From contig JAPWJZ010000002.1 of assembly GCA_028283745.1 (NCBI GenBank), forward strand, positions 186,001 to 250,000: 64,000 nucleotides of DNA. The letters run 5' to 3'. The position numbers were made by a program, and so were the translations under genes. How positions within the stretch are numbered: the stretch's first letter is position 1; each line of letters starts with the position of its first letter. The notes under the pieces are model-generated. The model ran no database searches, was not told the origin of the DNA, and saw nothing but the letters and a program-made list of their open reading frames with translations. Source of the stretch: Micavibrio sp. Lineage in GTDB: Bacteria; Pseudomonadota; Alphaproteobacteria; Micavibrionales; UBA2020. Shown here in pieces: positions 36,824-47,103 of this stretch.

Positions 36824-37516
36824 TCAATGACGTATTTTTGCGAGCATGTCTATCGCTTGCGCCAAACTATGCGCCTCCGGCACTTTAAGGTTGATGATAA
36901 AGCCCACCGTCATCATCACAAGCGTAAAGCCTGTAAAAACCGGCAGTGTCAGGCGTAGGGCAGACCGCAAAAAACCATCCGGCGTTATTTGCTTTGCGCG
37001 TTTTGAAAGTAGCCCTGTAAGCCCTGCGTCCAGCATCAGCTCGGCCAGCATTTCCGGCGCGAGCCAGACGTTATAGGCAATCACAAAACCAATTGCCGCC
37101 GCCAGCAGGGCCAGCAGCAAAAGTGGCCAGGCCTCCAGCGCGCCAAATGCATCGAGTGCCGAGGCACCATCCGCCGCGCCGCTACCAGGCAGAACATGCC
37201 CACCGCCAGTGCTGTCATTGCCAAATGTCGGAATATCAAGGCCGCCGCCATCGCCTTCAAAATGCGTCCAGCACCACAGCAGCGCAAGAAAGGTGATATA
37301 GCCGATGATGTCGGCAATAAAATAGCGCAGCCACATCAAATCCAGCCCGCGCCACAACAGCAGGGCGGATGACAGGAAGATAACCCCCAGCACCACCAGC
37401 ATGATGCCGGACATGGCAAGGCGCGGCATGTAGCGGCGGACGACACGGGCTTTAAGATGCTGGAGAATCTGCTGGCGGCTTAAGGCCTCGGGCGAGGTCG
37501 GAATATCGTTGCGCAT
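36824..37516 (-). CDS. Polytopic membrane protein of unknown function
   Basis: A 230-residue protein with hydrophobic segments near 38-60, 66-88, 133-155 and 195-218, so probably four membrane helices. Between the first and second pair is a Gly/Ser/Asp-rich loop of about 40 residues. No recognisable motif. I placed the start at the ATG at 37516 (MRNDIPT), since upstream residues are few and unsupported. Confidence 0.55.
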   Translation of the reverse strand: MRNDIPTSPEALSRQQILQHLKARVVRRYMPRLAMSGIMLVVLGVIFLSSALLLWRGLDLMWLRYFIADIIGYITFLALLWCWTHFEGDGGGLDIPTFGNDSTGGGHVLPGSGAADGASALDAFGALEAWPLLLLALLAAAIGFVIAYNVWLAPEMLAELMLDAGLTGLLSKRAKQITPDGFLRSALRLTLPVFTGFTLVMMTVGFIINLKVPEAHSLAQAIDMLAKIRH

Positions 37517-37725
37517 ATGTCTATGGTACAAAATAACCCTGATAAATTGGTTAAATCATTCAATACCAATAACTTAATAGCTGGATAGGCGCGACCTGTT
37601 TATTTGACATATCGCATAGTATTCAGGTATAAATGTATATATCCATCAATGAATTTGTCCGCAGTGCCTTGCCTTGAATATTTGGCCTGACAGCTTTCAC
37701 CAAACAAGGTAGAAACATCACCATC

Positions 37726-38733
37726 ATGAGCAAATGGCAAGAACGACTGGATAAGCTGAAATGGGCGACAACGCCTTGGTTCAGCCGCAAGAAAAAGCTG
37801 GCGCAGGCAATTGCGCCGCTCCGCCAATGGCCGGAAACGGCGGCGTTGCTCGACTTTGCCGAAAGCAAAGGCATTCCCATTAAACTTTCTGCCGACCTTA
37901 TCGGTGGCCAGACAGCCGGATATTTCACAACAGACCGCAATACAGGCGAGAGCCATATTGCGCTCAACCCTGCATCGACGCCGGCGGATATAGGCCTCGT
38001 CCTCATCCACGAACTGCGCCACGTATGGCAGAGCGAAATGCTGGGCATTACGCCCTATAACCGCCACCTTGAAGCAGCGGATCCTGAAACCGCATTGTTC
38101 CTTGTGCGCGTGCGCGAGGCAGATGCCTATGCCTTCACCAACCTCATGATCGCGCGCATGCGCAATGCGGCGGCGGATGATACCGAAGCCCGCAATATTG
38201 CCGACCGCCTTGAAAAAGCTAATGGCGGCGCCCCGCTGGATGCGCTGCAACAGCAATTGCTGCAGGAATTCATGCTGGAAAAATTCATGAAGCGCCTGCC
38301 GCAGCAGCAGTTCGACATGGCGCAGGATTTTCTCTGGGCCATAGAAAACATGGATACCTACGACCGCGAAACGATTGTGGATTACCATACGCGCTACACC
38401 CACCCGCAATACGCGACCGAAATGCGTCCCGAAGGCACGCCGCTGAATACCGGCGATGCCCGCAAAATGCTGAAGCTGGGCGTGCATGAAAATGTGCCCG
38501 CGTACTTCAATGAAGTATCCGATGCGCAATTCCGTCAGGCGGTGCTGAGCTCCGTCACGCCGGAAATGAAACAGGCCGTGAACCTGATTGCCGCCTTCGA
38601 AAAAGCGGCCGCCCGCCCCGGTGGTATCCCCCCGCAGGGCGAGCAAAACTTCCGCCTGCATGTACACAATGCCGTTGCCGAAGCCGTCACCCGTGCGCCA
38701 GTCCCGCAAAGCAAATCCCGCTTCGGCGCGTGA
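37726..38733 (+). CDS. Putative metallopeptidase with HELRH motif (DUF6782-like)
   Basis: A 335-residue protein with HELRHVWQ at 95-102 (zinc His95, catalytic Glu96, His99) and a Glu131 in READAYA that is a likely third zinc ligand. This is the intact version of the pattern seen broken in the proteins at 17528 and 18721. No signal peptide, so it acts in the cytoplasm or is exported by another route. Conserved surroundings LNPASTPADIGLVL and TPEMKQAVNLIA. The family name is from memory and should be checked. The substrate is unknown. Confidence 0.7.
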   Translation: MSKWQERLDKLKWATTPWFSRKKKLAQAIAPLRQWPETAALLDFAESKGIPIKLSADLIGGQTAGYFTTDRNTGESHIALNPASTPADIGLVLIHELRHVWQSEMLGITPYNRHLEAADPETALFLVRVREADAYAFTNLMIARMRNAAADDTEARNIADRLEKANGGAPLDALQQQLLQEFMLEKFMKRLPQQQFDMAQDFLWAIENMDTYDRETIVDYHTRYTHPQYATEMRPEGTPLNTGDARKMLKLGVHENVPAYFNEVSDAQFRQAVLSSVTPEMKQAVNLIAAFEKAAARPGGIPPQGEQNFRLHVHNAVAEAVTRAPVPQSKSRFGA

Positions 38734-38871
38734 TTTCTGCGTAATTTCCCATTGATTCAACGGCTTTCTTAAAGCGGAACCTTGTCCCTCCTTCAGCCGT
38801 AGGTCTGGCAGAGCCCATTTAAAACGGGCGTCACAACCACCGGCTTATATCTATTCCGAAGGAGAGCCGAT

Positions 38872-39300
38872 ATGAACAAGAATGCAATTTTCGCCCTTAT
38901 GCTTGCCGCTGCGCTGGTTCCGGCCACGGCAGAGGCACGCAGCCACCATGTTACCAGCAACCGCGCTGAAGTGGTGCAGGACAAGCGCGAGCTTGGCCGT
39001 GATGCGCGGGATTACAGACAGGATAAGGCGGAGCTGAGCCGCGACATTCGCCAGCATGACCGTAGCGACATTATGCGTGACCGTGCGGAGCTGCAGGGCG
39101 ACAAACGCGAAATCGTGCAAGATCGCCGCGAGCTTGGCCGTGATGCCCGCGATCAAGGCTATGACCGCCGCAACTACTGGACCGGTGATCGTTACCGCGG
39201 CAGCAACCGTTACGACTGGCAGAACCGCGGCTACAACAATCGCTATAACAACGACTACAATAATAACCGCAATAGTTACTTCAACTGGTTCAACCAGTAA
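38872..39300 (+). CDS. Secreted Arg/Asp/Asn-rich repeat protein
   Basis: A 142-residue exported protein with a signal peptide ending AEARS (about 22). The mature part has two copies of a helix-forming KRELGRDARD / RRELGRDARD repeat (about 36-50 and 86-96), then an Asn/Tyr/Arg-rich tail (RYRGSNRYDWQNRGYNN). Strongly basic and acidic alternation suggests a charged coil. AAGGAG lies directly upstream. Not recognised. Confidence 0.6.
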   Translation: MNKNAIFALMLAAALVPATAEARSHHVTSNRAEVVQDKRELGRDARDYRQDKAELSRDIRQHDRSDIMRDRAELQGDKREIVQDRRELGRDARDQGYDRRNYWTGDRYRGSNRYDWQNRGYNNRYNNDYNNNRNSYFNWFNQ

Positions 39301-39338
39301 CATCTAAAACCTTACCGCGCCGCCGCAAGGCGTGCCCG

Positions 39339-39383
39339 TAAAGAAACCGCTGCCTGGCTCCCGCCGGGCGGCGGTTTCTTTAT
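39339..39383. terminator. Rho-independent terminator
   Basis: AAAGAAACCGC-TGCC pairs with GGC-GGCGGTTTCTTT around a 12-base loop. It ends the repeat-protein gene. The rest of the 389-base gap 39301-39689 contains only a promoter. Confidence 0.85.
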
Positions 39384-39419
39384 TAAACAGATATTTTTCA
39401 ATGCTATAGCGTATCCTAT

Positions 39420-39448
39420 TTGACGTAATAACAAAAGCAGGTTATAAC
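39420..39448 (+). promoter_or_regulatory. Sigma70-type promoter
   Basis: TTGACG (39420-39425), 17 bases, TATAAC (39443-39448). It would give a leader of about 235 bases to the gene at 39690. Confidence 0.6.
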
Positions 39449-39689
39449 TTATATACGGCTCGAACACTACAGCATGCGGTTTTTGCTCGTTTCCGTGCAT
39501 GCTGATCTTCGCGAGGCGAGAAACGGCCTGAAGCTGCCCCTGTCATGGGCAGATTTTTTTAGGCCGCACGTCACATGCCGTTATCATCCTGCCTTCCGTA
39601 TATTTGCAATTCAGCCACAGCGCGCACCGGCGCGTCTGCAAAGTTTTGTGATGACGGGCGCTATGTGCCTTCGCGATGGAGGATATAAA

Positions 39690-40226
39690 ATGTTCGAGAA
39701 GCTAACGTCACACAAGAAAATGGCGGCACTGCTGCTTGCAGGCTCCGTGTTGATATCTTTCAACGCCGCCGCTAAAAGCCCCGACCCGTTTTCGATCACG
39801 AGCCCTGCAGGCTACATGAACCCCTACGGCCCAAACTATCTTTACGCAAATAAATCATCCGCCACATTGCAACAAGAAACCGCCGATGAAATCGCATGGC
39901 ACCAGAAGATTTTTGAGAAATATGCTAGCCCTGCTTTTAAGGCAAAAGACGTTTCTATGAAGCTTGGCAGCTACGTCAGCGAGAGTGGCTTAGCCGAATG
40001 CCGGCTTAAAGTCGGCCAGACAAAATTTGCCGGCAGCCTTTCAGAAAAAGGCCAAAAGGTAGCTGAGTGTTTAAAGTCAACAACCCAGATAGATTATGCA
40101 GGCGGCACCATGGTGCTTGTGGGTTCGCTGGCATTTACGGGGGCCGTTTTCGGCTATGCTTCTCTGGCGGCAAACAGAAAAGAAAAAAAGATACCCGCAT
40201 CTTACCGAAACATGAAGCTGACGTAA
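39690..40226 (+). CDS. Exported hypothetical protein with C-terminal membrane helix
   Basis: A 178-residue protein with an N-terminal signal or anchor (KKMAALLLAGSVLISFNAAA, about 10-29) and a second hydrophobic segment near the end (about 140-165) followed by a basic tail. In the middle are two Cys (AECRLKV, AECLKST). It is likely held in the inner membrane by the C-terminal helix. The ATG at 39690 has GGAGG before it; the longer reading from 39474 is not supported. Family unknown. Confidence 0.6.
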   Translation: MFEKLTSHKKMAALLLAGSVLISFNAAAKSPDPFSITSPAGYMNPYGPNYLYANKSSATLQQETADEIAWHQKIFEKYASPAFKAKDVSMKLGSYVSESGLAECRLKVGQTKFAGSLSEKGQKVAECLKSTTQIDYAGGTMVLVGSLAFTGAVFGYASLAANRKEKKIPASYRNMKLT

Positions 40227-40255
40227 CCGGCCATTTGCTGAAACGTTGAAGCGCT

Positions 40256-41302
40256 TTAGGCGCGGCGGCGCTGGTTTAGCGCGCGGCCGCCCATTTGCGA
40301 CAGCGTCAGCACGGCGCGGCCGAGCAGCAGGTCCGGCTCGCTGCCGGTCTGTTTGCATTTAGCTTCTGCCGTCATCAAAATGTTTTGCGCCTGCGCCAGT
40401 TGCTGCAGCGACCAGCTGGAAACCTGTGTCACAAAAGCGTCCTTCAGCTTGAAGAACAGTGGCGGTTTCAGTTTCTTGAGCGCGAATTCAAGGTCTTCGC
40501 CCTGCAGCGCCCGCGCCTTGGTGATTTGCAGCTTGGCGAAATAGTTTTGCAGGTGGCGCAGAATGGCAACCGCATTGGTGCCTTCAGACAATGCCTGTCG
40601 CAGCACTTTATCCGCTTCCGCATAAAGGCCGGAACACATCGTTTTCGACAGTTCATCCAGCGACAGCATGGCGCCCGCGCCAACGCAGGCGATGACGTCG
40701 CCCATGCTGATGTCTCTTTGTGCGCCCATATACAGCATCAGCTTTTCAGCTTCGCCGCGCGCAACGCCGCGGTCGCCAATCACGTTGCCGGCCATGTAGG
40801 TCAAAGCCTCCGCCGGAATGCGGAAGCCTGCGTTACGCAGCTCATCGCCAATAATGCGGCCAAGGTCGCGTTCGTCATCGACATAGCACGGAACGGCGGC
40901 GGCATTTTCCGCGCCTTCGAAGGTGGAGCGGATTTTAGATTTCGTCCCCATCTCCCCGCCCTCGATGATCACAAGGTTGTCACCGGCTTTCAGGGCTTTC
41001 AGCGCGTCCTTGATAATGGTTTCGGTTTTATCACCTGCATCGCGCACGCGCACCACGCGCTTGCCGCCAAGCATGGAAATAGACTGCGCTTCATCCAGCA
41101 GACGCGACGGGTTTGAAATCAGCTCGTCGCCTGCAAATTCAACAATCCCGAAAGGATCTTTTTCGTCCACGCCCGATGACCGGATCAGGTGCAGCGCGCG
41201 CTCCCGTATCAGCCCTTCGTCAGGCCCGTACAGCAGCACCGCCACAATATTGGCGGGTGGTTTTTTGACGAAGGCGTCCAGCGTGCGCGGCGGAACTTTC
41301 AT
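40256..41302 (-). CDS. holA: DNA polymerase III subunit delta
   Basis: Clamp-loader subunit. The 348-residue protein has the family start VAVLLYGPDEGLIRERA with a P-loop-like turn (no true Walker A), SISMLGGKRVVRVRDA, and a C-terminal helical collar domain. Order holA-lptE-leuS read from the minus strand is typical of alphaproteobacteria. It follows lptE with 21 bases between. Confidence 0.93.
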   Translation of the reverse strand: MKVPPRTLDAFVKKPPANIVAVLLYGPDEGLIRERALHLIRSSGVDEKDPFGIVEFAGDELISNPSRLLDEAQSISMLGGKRVVRVRDAGDKTETIIKDALKALKAGDNLVIIEGGEMGTKSKIRSTFEGAENAAAVPCYVDDERDLGRIIGDELRNAGFRIPAEALTYMAGNVIGDRGVARGEAEKLMLYMGAQRDISMGDVIACVGAGAMLSLDELSKTMCSGLYAEADKVLRQALSEGTNAVAILRHLQNYFAKLQITKARALQGEDLEFALKKLKPPLFFKLKDAFVTQVSSWSLQQLAQAQNILMTAEAKCKQTGSEPDLLLGRAVLTLSQMGGRALNQRRRA

Positions 41303-41323
41303 GGGCTGCTGAATTCCCCGCCC

Positions 41324-41932
41324 TTACTGCGAGCCGATGCGCGGCGATGTTGCCGGCAGCGTGGGCAGCGGCGCGGTAATATGCACGGTTTCGGGCGTCA
41401 CATTCGCAGGGTCAATCGTGCCCTGGCGGCTGAAGAAAAGGTTCAGCTCCGTCGTAATGCTGTCCGCGAGCTCTTCCAGCATGTGGTCTTTCAGCGCCTG
41501 CTCGGAAACGACGGTCGCGAACTGGTTATCCAGCTCGTTATAACTGCCGACGCTGCGCACCTGCCGCGTTAGCACGGGTTTCGCAGTCAGTCGGTCGGTC
41601 AGCGTCATGGTCGCGTAAATTTCCAGCATGCCGCGGGTGGATGTCGCATCGCGGCGGATGCCAAGGTTGGTCAGGTTGTCCTTCAGTGGCGACAGCGTCA
41701 GCACATACGGCGCATCTGCCGGCCGGCCCTTCAGGTACAGGCGGTCGATCAGCTGGTTGCGCAGGTACTGGCCGTTGCGGTCGGGAATATTGCCAATTTC
41801 CACCAGCGACTTGGTGCTGGCGCGCGCCGCGCCCGATGTGCCGCTATCCCCGTACATGGGCTGGAAACCGCATGACGGCAGCGCAAGGCAGCACAAGACC
41901 GCCGCAATAGTAATGTATTTAGACGACCACAT
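41324..41932 (-). CDS. lptE: LPS assembly lipoprotein LptE
   Basis: Outer-membrane lipoprotein that plugs the LptD barrel and helps insert lipopolysaccharide. The 202-residue protein starts with a lipoprotein signal and lipobox LPSC at about residue 21, followed by the family motif GFQPMYG. The ATG at 41932 overlaps the last 14 bases of leuS, so the two are coupled. It has a Pro/Thr-rich C-terminal tail. Confidence 0.9.
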   Translation of the reverse strand: MWSSKYITIAAVLCCLALPSCGFQPMYGDSGTSGAARASTKSLVEIGNIPDRNGQYLRNQLIDRLYLKGRPADAPYVLTLSPLKDNLTNLGIRRDATSTRGMLEIYATMTLTDRLTAKPVLTRQVRSVGSYNELDNQFATVVSEQALKDHMLEELADSITTELNLFFSRQGTIDPANVTPETVHITAPLPTLPATSPRIGSQ

Positions 41933-44459
41933 TGACGATCCTGTTCGGCACAACGATGATTTTTTTTGCAGGTTTTCCTTCCATGGCTTTTTGCACGGCG
42001 GGGTCTTCCAGCGCCGCTTTTTCGGCGGCCTTCTGGTCAAGGTCCTTTGGCAGCTGCAGTTGCGCGCGCATTTTGCCATTCACCTGCACGCCAACGGTCA
42101 CAGTGTCATTGGCCAGCAGTGCAGGGTCGGCTTTCGGCCAGGGTGTATCGACCAGCATGGTCTTATGGCCCAGTTGCAGCCACAGTTCTTCGGCAATATG
42201 CGGCATCAACGGGCACATCAGGCGCACCAGCACCTCGAGGCCCTCGCGCAGCACGGTGCCATCACCCTTCGCGGCGGAAAAATCTTCGAGGGCATTCGAA
42301 AGCTCGCGGAGACGCGCAACGGATTTGTTGAAGTGGAATTTCTCCAGGTCTTGCGACATTTCGGCGATGGTCTTGTGCACCTTGCGGCGGGTTTCTTCCG
42401 CCGTTTTGGTGTCGGTGCCGCTGAAGTCGGCAAGCGTTACCAAACGCCACAGGCGGTTGATGTATTTCCATGCGCCTTCAATACCGCTTTCGGTCCATTC
42501 AAGGTCACGCTCGGGCGGGCTGTCCGATAAAATGAACAGGCGGGCAGCGTCGGCGCCATATGTCTCGAGAATTTCGACGGGGTCGACGGTGTTCTTTTTC
42601 GACTTCGACATTTTCTCGATACGGCCAACCGTCACAGGCTCGCCTGTTGCGGCATGCACGAAGCTGTCGCCTTCCTTCTTCAGGTCAGCGGGGTATAGCC
42701 ACTTGCCGTTAACGTCTTTGTACGTTTCGTGCGTCACCATGCCTTGGGTGAACAGCGCGGTAAAAGGCTCGTCAAAATCAAGGTAGCCGCATTTTTTGAG
42801 GGCGCGGGTAAAGAAGCGCGCATACAGCAGATGCATCACGGCATGCTCGACGCCGCCGATGTATTGGTCGACGGGCGCCCAGTAGCTCACCTTGTCTTTG
42901 TCAAAACCCTTGTTCGGGTTTTTGGGGTCGCAATAGCGGAACTGGTACCACGAACTTTCAAAGAACGTGTCGAACGTATCCGTCTCCCGCTCCGCCTTGC
43001 CGCCGCAGGTGGGGCAGGTTGTGTGCTTCCACGTGGGGTGGTTGGCAATGGGGTTGCCGGGTTCGGAAAAACGCACATCTTCCGGCAGCGTCACGGGCAG
43101 GTCTTTTTCCGGCACCGGCACAACGCCGCATTTGGCGCAATGGATGACGGGAATGGGGCAGCCCCAATAGCGCTGGCGGCTTACGCCCCAGTCGCGCAGG
43201 CGATACAGCGTCGTCCCCTGCCCTTTGCCGGCTTTTTCGAAGTGGGCAATGGCGGTGGCTTTGGCATCTTCAATCGACATGCCATTCAGGAAGTCGGAAT
43301 TATAAAGTTTGCCGCCGCCCGTATAGGCTTCGGTGCCAACGGCAAAGTTTTTCGCGTCTTCCCCGTCCGGAATAACCACGGGAATGACGGGCAGGTTATA
43401 CTTGCGTGCAAAATCAAGATCGCGCTGGTCATGCGCGGGGCAGCCAAAAATGGCGCCCGTGCCGTAGTCCATCAACACGAAGTTGGCAATGAAGACCTGC
43501 AGCGATTTATCCTTGATGAACGGGTGCCTGACGGTCAGGCCCGTATCAAAGCCAATCTTCTCCGCCGTTTCAACAACGGCTTCGGAGGTGCCAATGCTGC
43601 GGCACTGCTGCACAAAATCAGCCACGCCTTTATTTTTTTCGGCCAGCGCCGCGGTAATCGGGTGGTCCGGTGACAGCGCGACGAAGGATGCGCCGAATAA
43701 AGTATCGGGCCGCGTCGTGTAAATTTCCAGCTCGCCTTCCTGCGGCGCGTTGAAATCAAAGCGGAAGCGCAGGCCTTGTGATTTGCCAATCCAGTTGTCC
43801 TGCATGATGCGGACTTTTTCCGGCCAGCCGGGCAGCGTGTCGAGGCCCGCCAGCAGGTCGTCGGCGAAGTCGGTGATTTTCAGGAACCACTGCGTCAACT
43901 TGCGGCGCTCCACAATCGCGCCGGAACGCCAGCCGCGGCCATCCACCACCTGTTCGTTCGCCAGCACGGTGTTTTCAATCGGGTCCCAGTTGACGAAGGC
44001 CTCTTTTTGGTACGCGAGGCCGTTCTTCAGGAAGTCGAGGAAGAATTTTTGTTCATGGCGGTAATAGTCGGGCGCGCAGGTGGCGACTTCGCGCTCCCAG
44101 TCAATCGCCAGGCCCATCATGTTCATCTGGCTCTTCATGACGGCGATGTTCTGGTAGGTCCATTTGGCGGGGTGGGTCTGGTTTTCAATCGCCGCGTTTT
44201 CGGCGGGCAGGCCAAAGGCGTCCCAGCCCATCGGGTTCAGCACGTTGAAGCCCATGGCGCGCTTATAACGGGCCACCACGTCCGACAGCGTATAGTTGCG
44301 CACGTGACCCATGTGCAGGCGGCCCGACGGGTACGGGAACATGGCTAGGGTATAGAACTTCGGCTTCGACAGGTCTTCCTTGACCTCGAAGCATTTGGAA
44401 TCCGCCCAGGCCTTTTGCCAGCGGCTTTCGTTTTCCTTGACGTTATAACGCTCGGACAT
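41919..44459 (-). CDS. leuS: Leucyl-tRNA synthetase
   Basis: Charges tRNA-Leu. The 846-residue protein has the class I HMGH motif (49-52, in [12 protein letters not shown]) and KMSKSK near residue 616, with the zinc-binding and editing domains between. Length is normal. The gene heads a leuS-lptE-holA unit. Two hairpins lie just upstream in its leader. Confidence 0.97.
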   Translation of the reverse strand: MSERYNVKENESRWQKAWADSKCFEVKEDLSKPKFYTLAMFPYPSGRLHMGHVRNYTLSDVVARYKRAMGFNVLNPMGWDAFGLPAENAAIENQTHPAKWTYQNIAVMKSQMNMMGLAIDWEREVATCAPDYYRHEQKFFLDFLKNGLAYQKEAFVNWDPIENTVLANEQVVDGRGWRSGAIVERRKLTQWFLKITDFADDLLAGLDTLPGWPEKVRIMQDNWIGKSQGLRFRFDFNAPQEGELEIYTTRPDTLFGASFVALSPDHPITAALAEKNKGVADFVQQCRSIGTSEAVVETAEKIGFDTGLTVRHPFIKDKSLQVFIANFVLMDYGTGAIFGCPAHDQRDLDFARKYNLPVIPVVIPDGEDAKNFAVGTEAYTGGGKLYNSDFLNGMSIEDAKATAIAHFEKAGKGQGTTLYRLRDWGVSRQRYWGCPIPVIHCAKCGVVPVPEKDLPVTLPEDVRFSEPGNPIANHPTWKHTTCPTCGGKAERETDTFDTFFESSWYQFRYCDPKNPNKGFDKDKVSYWAPVDQYIGGVEHAVMHLLYARFFTRALKKCGYLDFDEPFTALFTQGMVTHETYKDVNGKWLYPADLKKEGDSFVHAATGEPVTVGRIEKMSKSKKNTVDPVEILETYGADAARLFILSDSPPERDLEWTESGIEGAWKYINRLWRLVTLADFSGTDTKTAEETRRKVHKTIAEMSQDLEKFHFNKSVARLRELSNALEDFSAAKGDGTVLREGLEVLVRLMCPLMPHIAEELWLQLGHKTMLVDTPWPKADPALLANDTVTVGVQVNGKMRAQLQLPKDLDQKAAEKAALEDPAVQKAMEGKPAKKIIVVPNRIVNVVV

Positions 44460-44487
44460 CCTTTAACCCTCGTTCTATAGCCATGAA

Positions 44488-44528
44488 GGGGCAAACAGCC
44501 CCTGCCCGCCCGTTATGACCGGGCGGGG
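44488..44528. promoter_or_regulatory. Tandem hairpins before leuS
   Basis: GGGGC-AAACA-GCCCC (44488-44502) and CCCGCCCG with CGGGCGGG around TTATGAC (44505-44527). On the minus strand the larger hairpin comes first. They could terminate the DUF3576 transcript or act in the leuS leader; neither has a clear T-run. Confidence 0.4.
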
Positions 44529-44582
44529 TAAAATTCAGCGTTACCTAATATATTGAAACCGGACAGAACGGCAAAGCAGTTC

Positions 44583-45158
44583 TTAGTTCCGGTTGCCGCC
44601 CAGCTGGGCCACGCGCAGGTCGCGGGCGCGGGTCAGGATGGTGTTTTCAATATTCGAGGCCATGTCGGCCGGTACGGGGGCGTCTTTCCAGCCGCCCTTG
44701 CCCTGCACCTGCTTGAAGACGGCGACACGCACGCCGTCCGCTCGCAGCTGGCGGTCGAGAATATAGATGTTGGCCTTGAAGCGTTCGCCCGGGGTTTGGG
44801 GGTTTTCATACCATTCCGTCAGAATGGTGCCGCCAAAGGGGTCTGCCGTGGCAATCGGCATAAACGAAATAGTATCCAGCGACGCGCGCCACAGGAAGCT
44901 GTTTACCCCAATACCGGCAGCACCGCCGCCGCCGTCCTGGTCGTCATTCGTGCCGAACAGCTTGTCGCCCAGCGACTTGCCTTCGCCCCAAACGGTGTCG
45001 CGCTTCTGGTCGCTGTACAGAATTTTGTCGGTGCCTTTTTCGCGGGTCGGGTAGCTGGCTTCCTTTTTAACGTCGCTGCTGCAGGCGGAAAGCGCCAGCA
45101 TCATGAACAGCGGTGCAACAAGAACAGGACGCGAAAAGCGCGAGAAACGGGATGTCAT
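44583..45158 (-). CDS. DUF3576 domain-containing lipoprotein
   Basis: A 191-residue exported protein with lipobox LSAC at about residue 25. The C-terminal half has the DUF3576 pattern GVNSFLWRASLDTISFMPIATADPFGG and ERFKANIYILDRQLRADGVRVAVFKQ. The family is alphaproteobacterial and of unknown function, found near leuS and lptE. I chose the ATG at 45158, which has GGAGATAC upstream. Confidence 0.88.
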   Translation of the reverse strand: MTSRFSRFSRPVLVAPLFMMLALSACSSDVKKEASYPTREKGTDKILYSDQKRDTVWGEGKSLGDKLFGTNDDQDGGGGAAGIGVNSFLWRASLDTISFMPIATADPFGGTILTEWYENPQTPGERFKANIYILDRQLRADGVRVAVFKQVQGKGGWKDAPVPADMASNIENTILTRARDLRVAQLGGNRN

Positions 45159-45511
45159 GGCGGTTGTATCTCCAATGTGAGAAGCGGGATTGTGCGGGTG
45201 TGATATAGCGAAACCCACACACATATATAGTCAGCACCTTACGCGCCCCTTAAGGTCATTCGTTTTAGCACGGACAATATTGAATTTAAAGCGGCGGCGT
45301 GGGGTCGAGTCCCTGCATTCGCCTGTATTTACTCATTTTTATGGATATAGTGATAATATGAAAATAATGCAGATGATTTCCCGGCAAAAACCTGCCCAAA
45401 CCCATATTTGGGCACATAAATGCACGTTTTAACGGGCTTCCGGCGGCCTGTTAAGTTGTGTCGCGAATGCAACACAAGGGGCGCTCTGTCGCCAAAAGCC
45501 GCTTGTCTTGG

Positions 45512-45540
45512 TTGACCGTTACACCAAGGCGGGGTTATTT
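45512..45540 (+). promoter_or_regulatory. Candidate porin promoter
   Basis: TTGACC (45512-45517), 17 bases, TTATTT (45535-45540), giving a leader of about 118 bases. The rest of the 500-base gap 45159-45664 holds no gene I can support; a hairpin GCCCAAA-CCCATA-TTTGGGC (45394-45413) is the only clear structure. Confidence 0.5.
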
Positions 45541-45664
45541 CTCAATGTGTAACGGCGAAAAGCTGCCGGCGGCCATTTGGCTCCAGTGCCCTTTCGCTTG
45601 TATCAAGAACCGTCTTGGGGAACCCGCAGGGAAAACCGCAAGGCACTTTGGAGGAATTAACACG

Positions 45665-46855
45665 ATGAAAAAAGTACTTCTCGCAGGTACAGCACTCGTA
45701 GGCGCGGCCGTTCTCTCGACCCCCGCTCATGCTGACCTCAAACTCGACCTCGGCGGCTACTTCCGCGGTTACGCAGTTTACTCTGACAACGACGAAGTTA
45801 ACGGCTCTGACGACCAACAAGTCGAATTCCGCCGCGATACCGAAGTTCACTTCACCGGCGAAACCACGACTGACTCGGGCCTGACCGTTGGCGTGCACTC
45901 CGAACTGAAACTCGGCGGTTCCAGCGCCTTTGGCCAGAACCAAGGTAACATCAGCGCTTACACCAACGGCACCACCAACTCCTCCACCGATGAAGCTTAT
46001 GCTTACTTCTCCGGCGGCTGGGGCCGCGTCAACTTCGGTTCCGAAGACGGCGCTGCGTACCTCCTGCAGGTTGCTGCTCCTTCGGCTGACTCGAACATCG
46101 ACGGTCTCCGCGTTTACGAACAGTCCTGGGACCAAGCAGCTTGGATTGGTGGCGCCAACCCTGGCAACGCTGGTTTCACCCAGACGATCCTCGGCTACGA
46201 CAACGCAGACTTCAAAAACGCTGACCGCCTGACCTACCTGACCCCGAAATGGAACGGTTTCCAAGCTGGTCTGTCGTATGCTCCGAACGCAACGCAAGAT
46301 GACATCTTCAGCGCAACGAACTCCCCCGCTCAGAACAACAACGTTCTGTTTGACGACATCTGGGAAGCTTCGGCACGTTGGGATGGCGAATTCCAAGGCT
46401 TCGGCATCAGCGTCGGCGGCGGCTACTCGATGGCTAACGCAGAACAAGCTGTTGGCGGCGGTACCGCAGTTGGTTCCGACGACCTGAAAACCTGGGATGC
46501 TGGTCTGAACGTTTCGTACCAAGACTTCTCCCTCGGCGTGGCTTACAAAACCACCAACGAAGGCATCGACACCGACGGCGACCTCGACACTTGGGTTGTT
46601 GGCGCGGCTTGGGACAACGGTCCCTACCACGTTGGCGCTTCGTGGGCTGATTTCCGCGGCGACAACAACACCCTCGCTCTCGGCACCGGTACGGATAGCG
46701 TTGACCTCGATCGTTACACGATCGGTGGCGGCTACACCTACGGCCCCGGCATGACCTTCCGCGGCTCGGTTGCTTACCTGAACGTTGACAGCCCCGCTAC
46801 TACGGCTGCCAGCAGCCAGTACCAAGTCGCTCTCGGTACGGACATCAACTTCTAA
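45665..46855 (+). CDS. Outer-membrane porin (first of a tandem pair)
   Basis: A 396-residue porin: signal peptide ending AHAD (about residue 22), then an alternating strand pattern and the outer-membrane closing residue Phe at the C terminus. The mature part begins LKLDLGGYFRGYAVYSDND. Acidic and Asn-rich loops alternate with strands, as in trimeric 16-strand porins. The ATG at 45665 has GGAGG upstream; the longer reading from 45458 is a false extension. Codon use looks biased as in abundant proteins. Very similar to the next gene. Confidence 0.92.
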   Translation: MKKVLLAGTALVGAAVLSTPAHADLKLDLGGYFRGYAVYSDNDEVNGSDDQQVEFRRDTEVHFTGETTTDSGLTVGVHSELKLGGSSAFGQNQGNISAYTNGTTNSSTDEAYAYFSGGWGRVNFGSEDGAAYLLQVAAPSADSNIDGLRVYEQSWDQAAWIGGANPGNAGFTQTILGYDNADFKNADRLTYLTPKWNGFQAGLSYAPNATQDDIFSATNSPAQNNNVLFDDIWEASARWDGEFQGFGISVGGGYSMANAEQAVGGGTAVGSDDLKTWDAGLNVSYQDFSLGVAYKTTNEGIDTDGDLDTWVVGAAWDNGPYHVGASWADFRGDNNTLALGTGTDSVDLDRYTIGGGYTYGPGMTFRGSVAYLNVDSPATTAASSQYQVALGTDINF

Positions 46856-46884
46856 TTGTCCGACTGATAGACACGATACAAAGG

Positions 46885-46914
46885 GAGAGGCGCCGCAAGG
46901 CGCCTCTTCTTTTT
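46885..46914 (+). terminator. Rho-independent terminator after porin 1
   Basis: GAGGCGCC-GCAA-GGCGCCTC followed by a T-rich run, a GNRA-like tetraloop hairpin. Confidence 0.9.
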
Positions 46915-47103
46915 GTTTAAATACATTTATTTCCATAGAACATATAAATAGTGTTTCTTCTGCCACACTCACACCCTGTTATCGCGCAAGTGCAGAGATA
47001 CCGTTGCGCCCGGCCGGTGGCGCAGCTAAACATTTAACTACAATAACAAGCCTGTACGGCAGTTGTTGCCGTTCAGAAACTTCTATTTAGGAAACAACAC
47101 AGA

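Noticed and set aside
39474..39689. N-terminal extension of the exported protein at 39690
   Set aside because: The extension is basic, would bury the signal segment and lacks a ribosome site, whereas GGAGG precedes the ATG at 39690.
45280..45320. A tRNA-like 3' end (GGTCGAGTCC) before the porins
   Set aside because: No acceptor stem, anticodon loop or D-arm can be folded around it.
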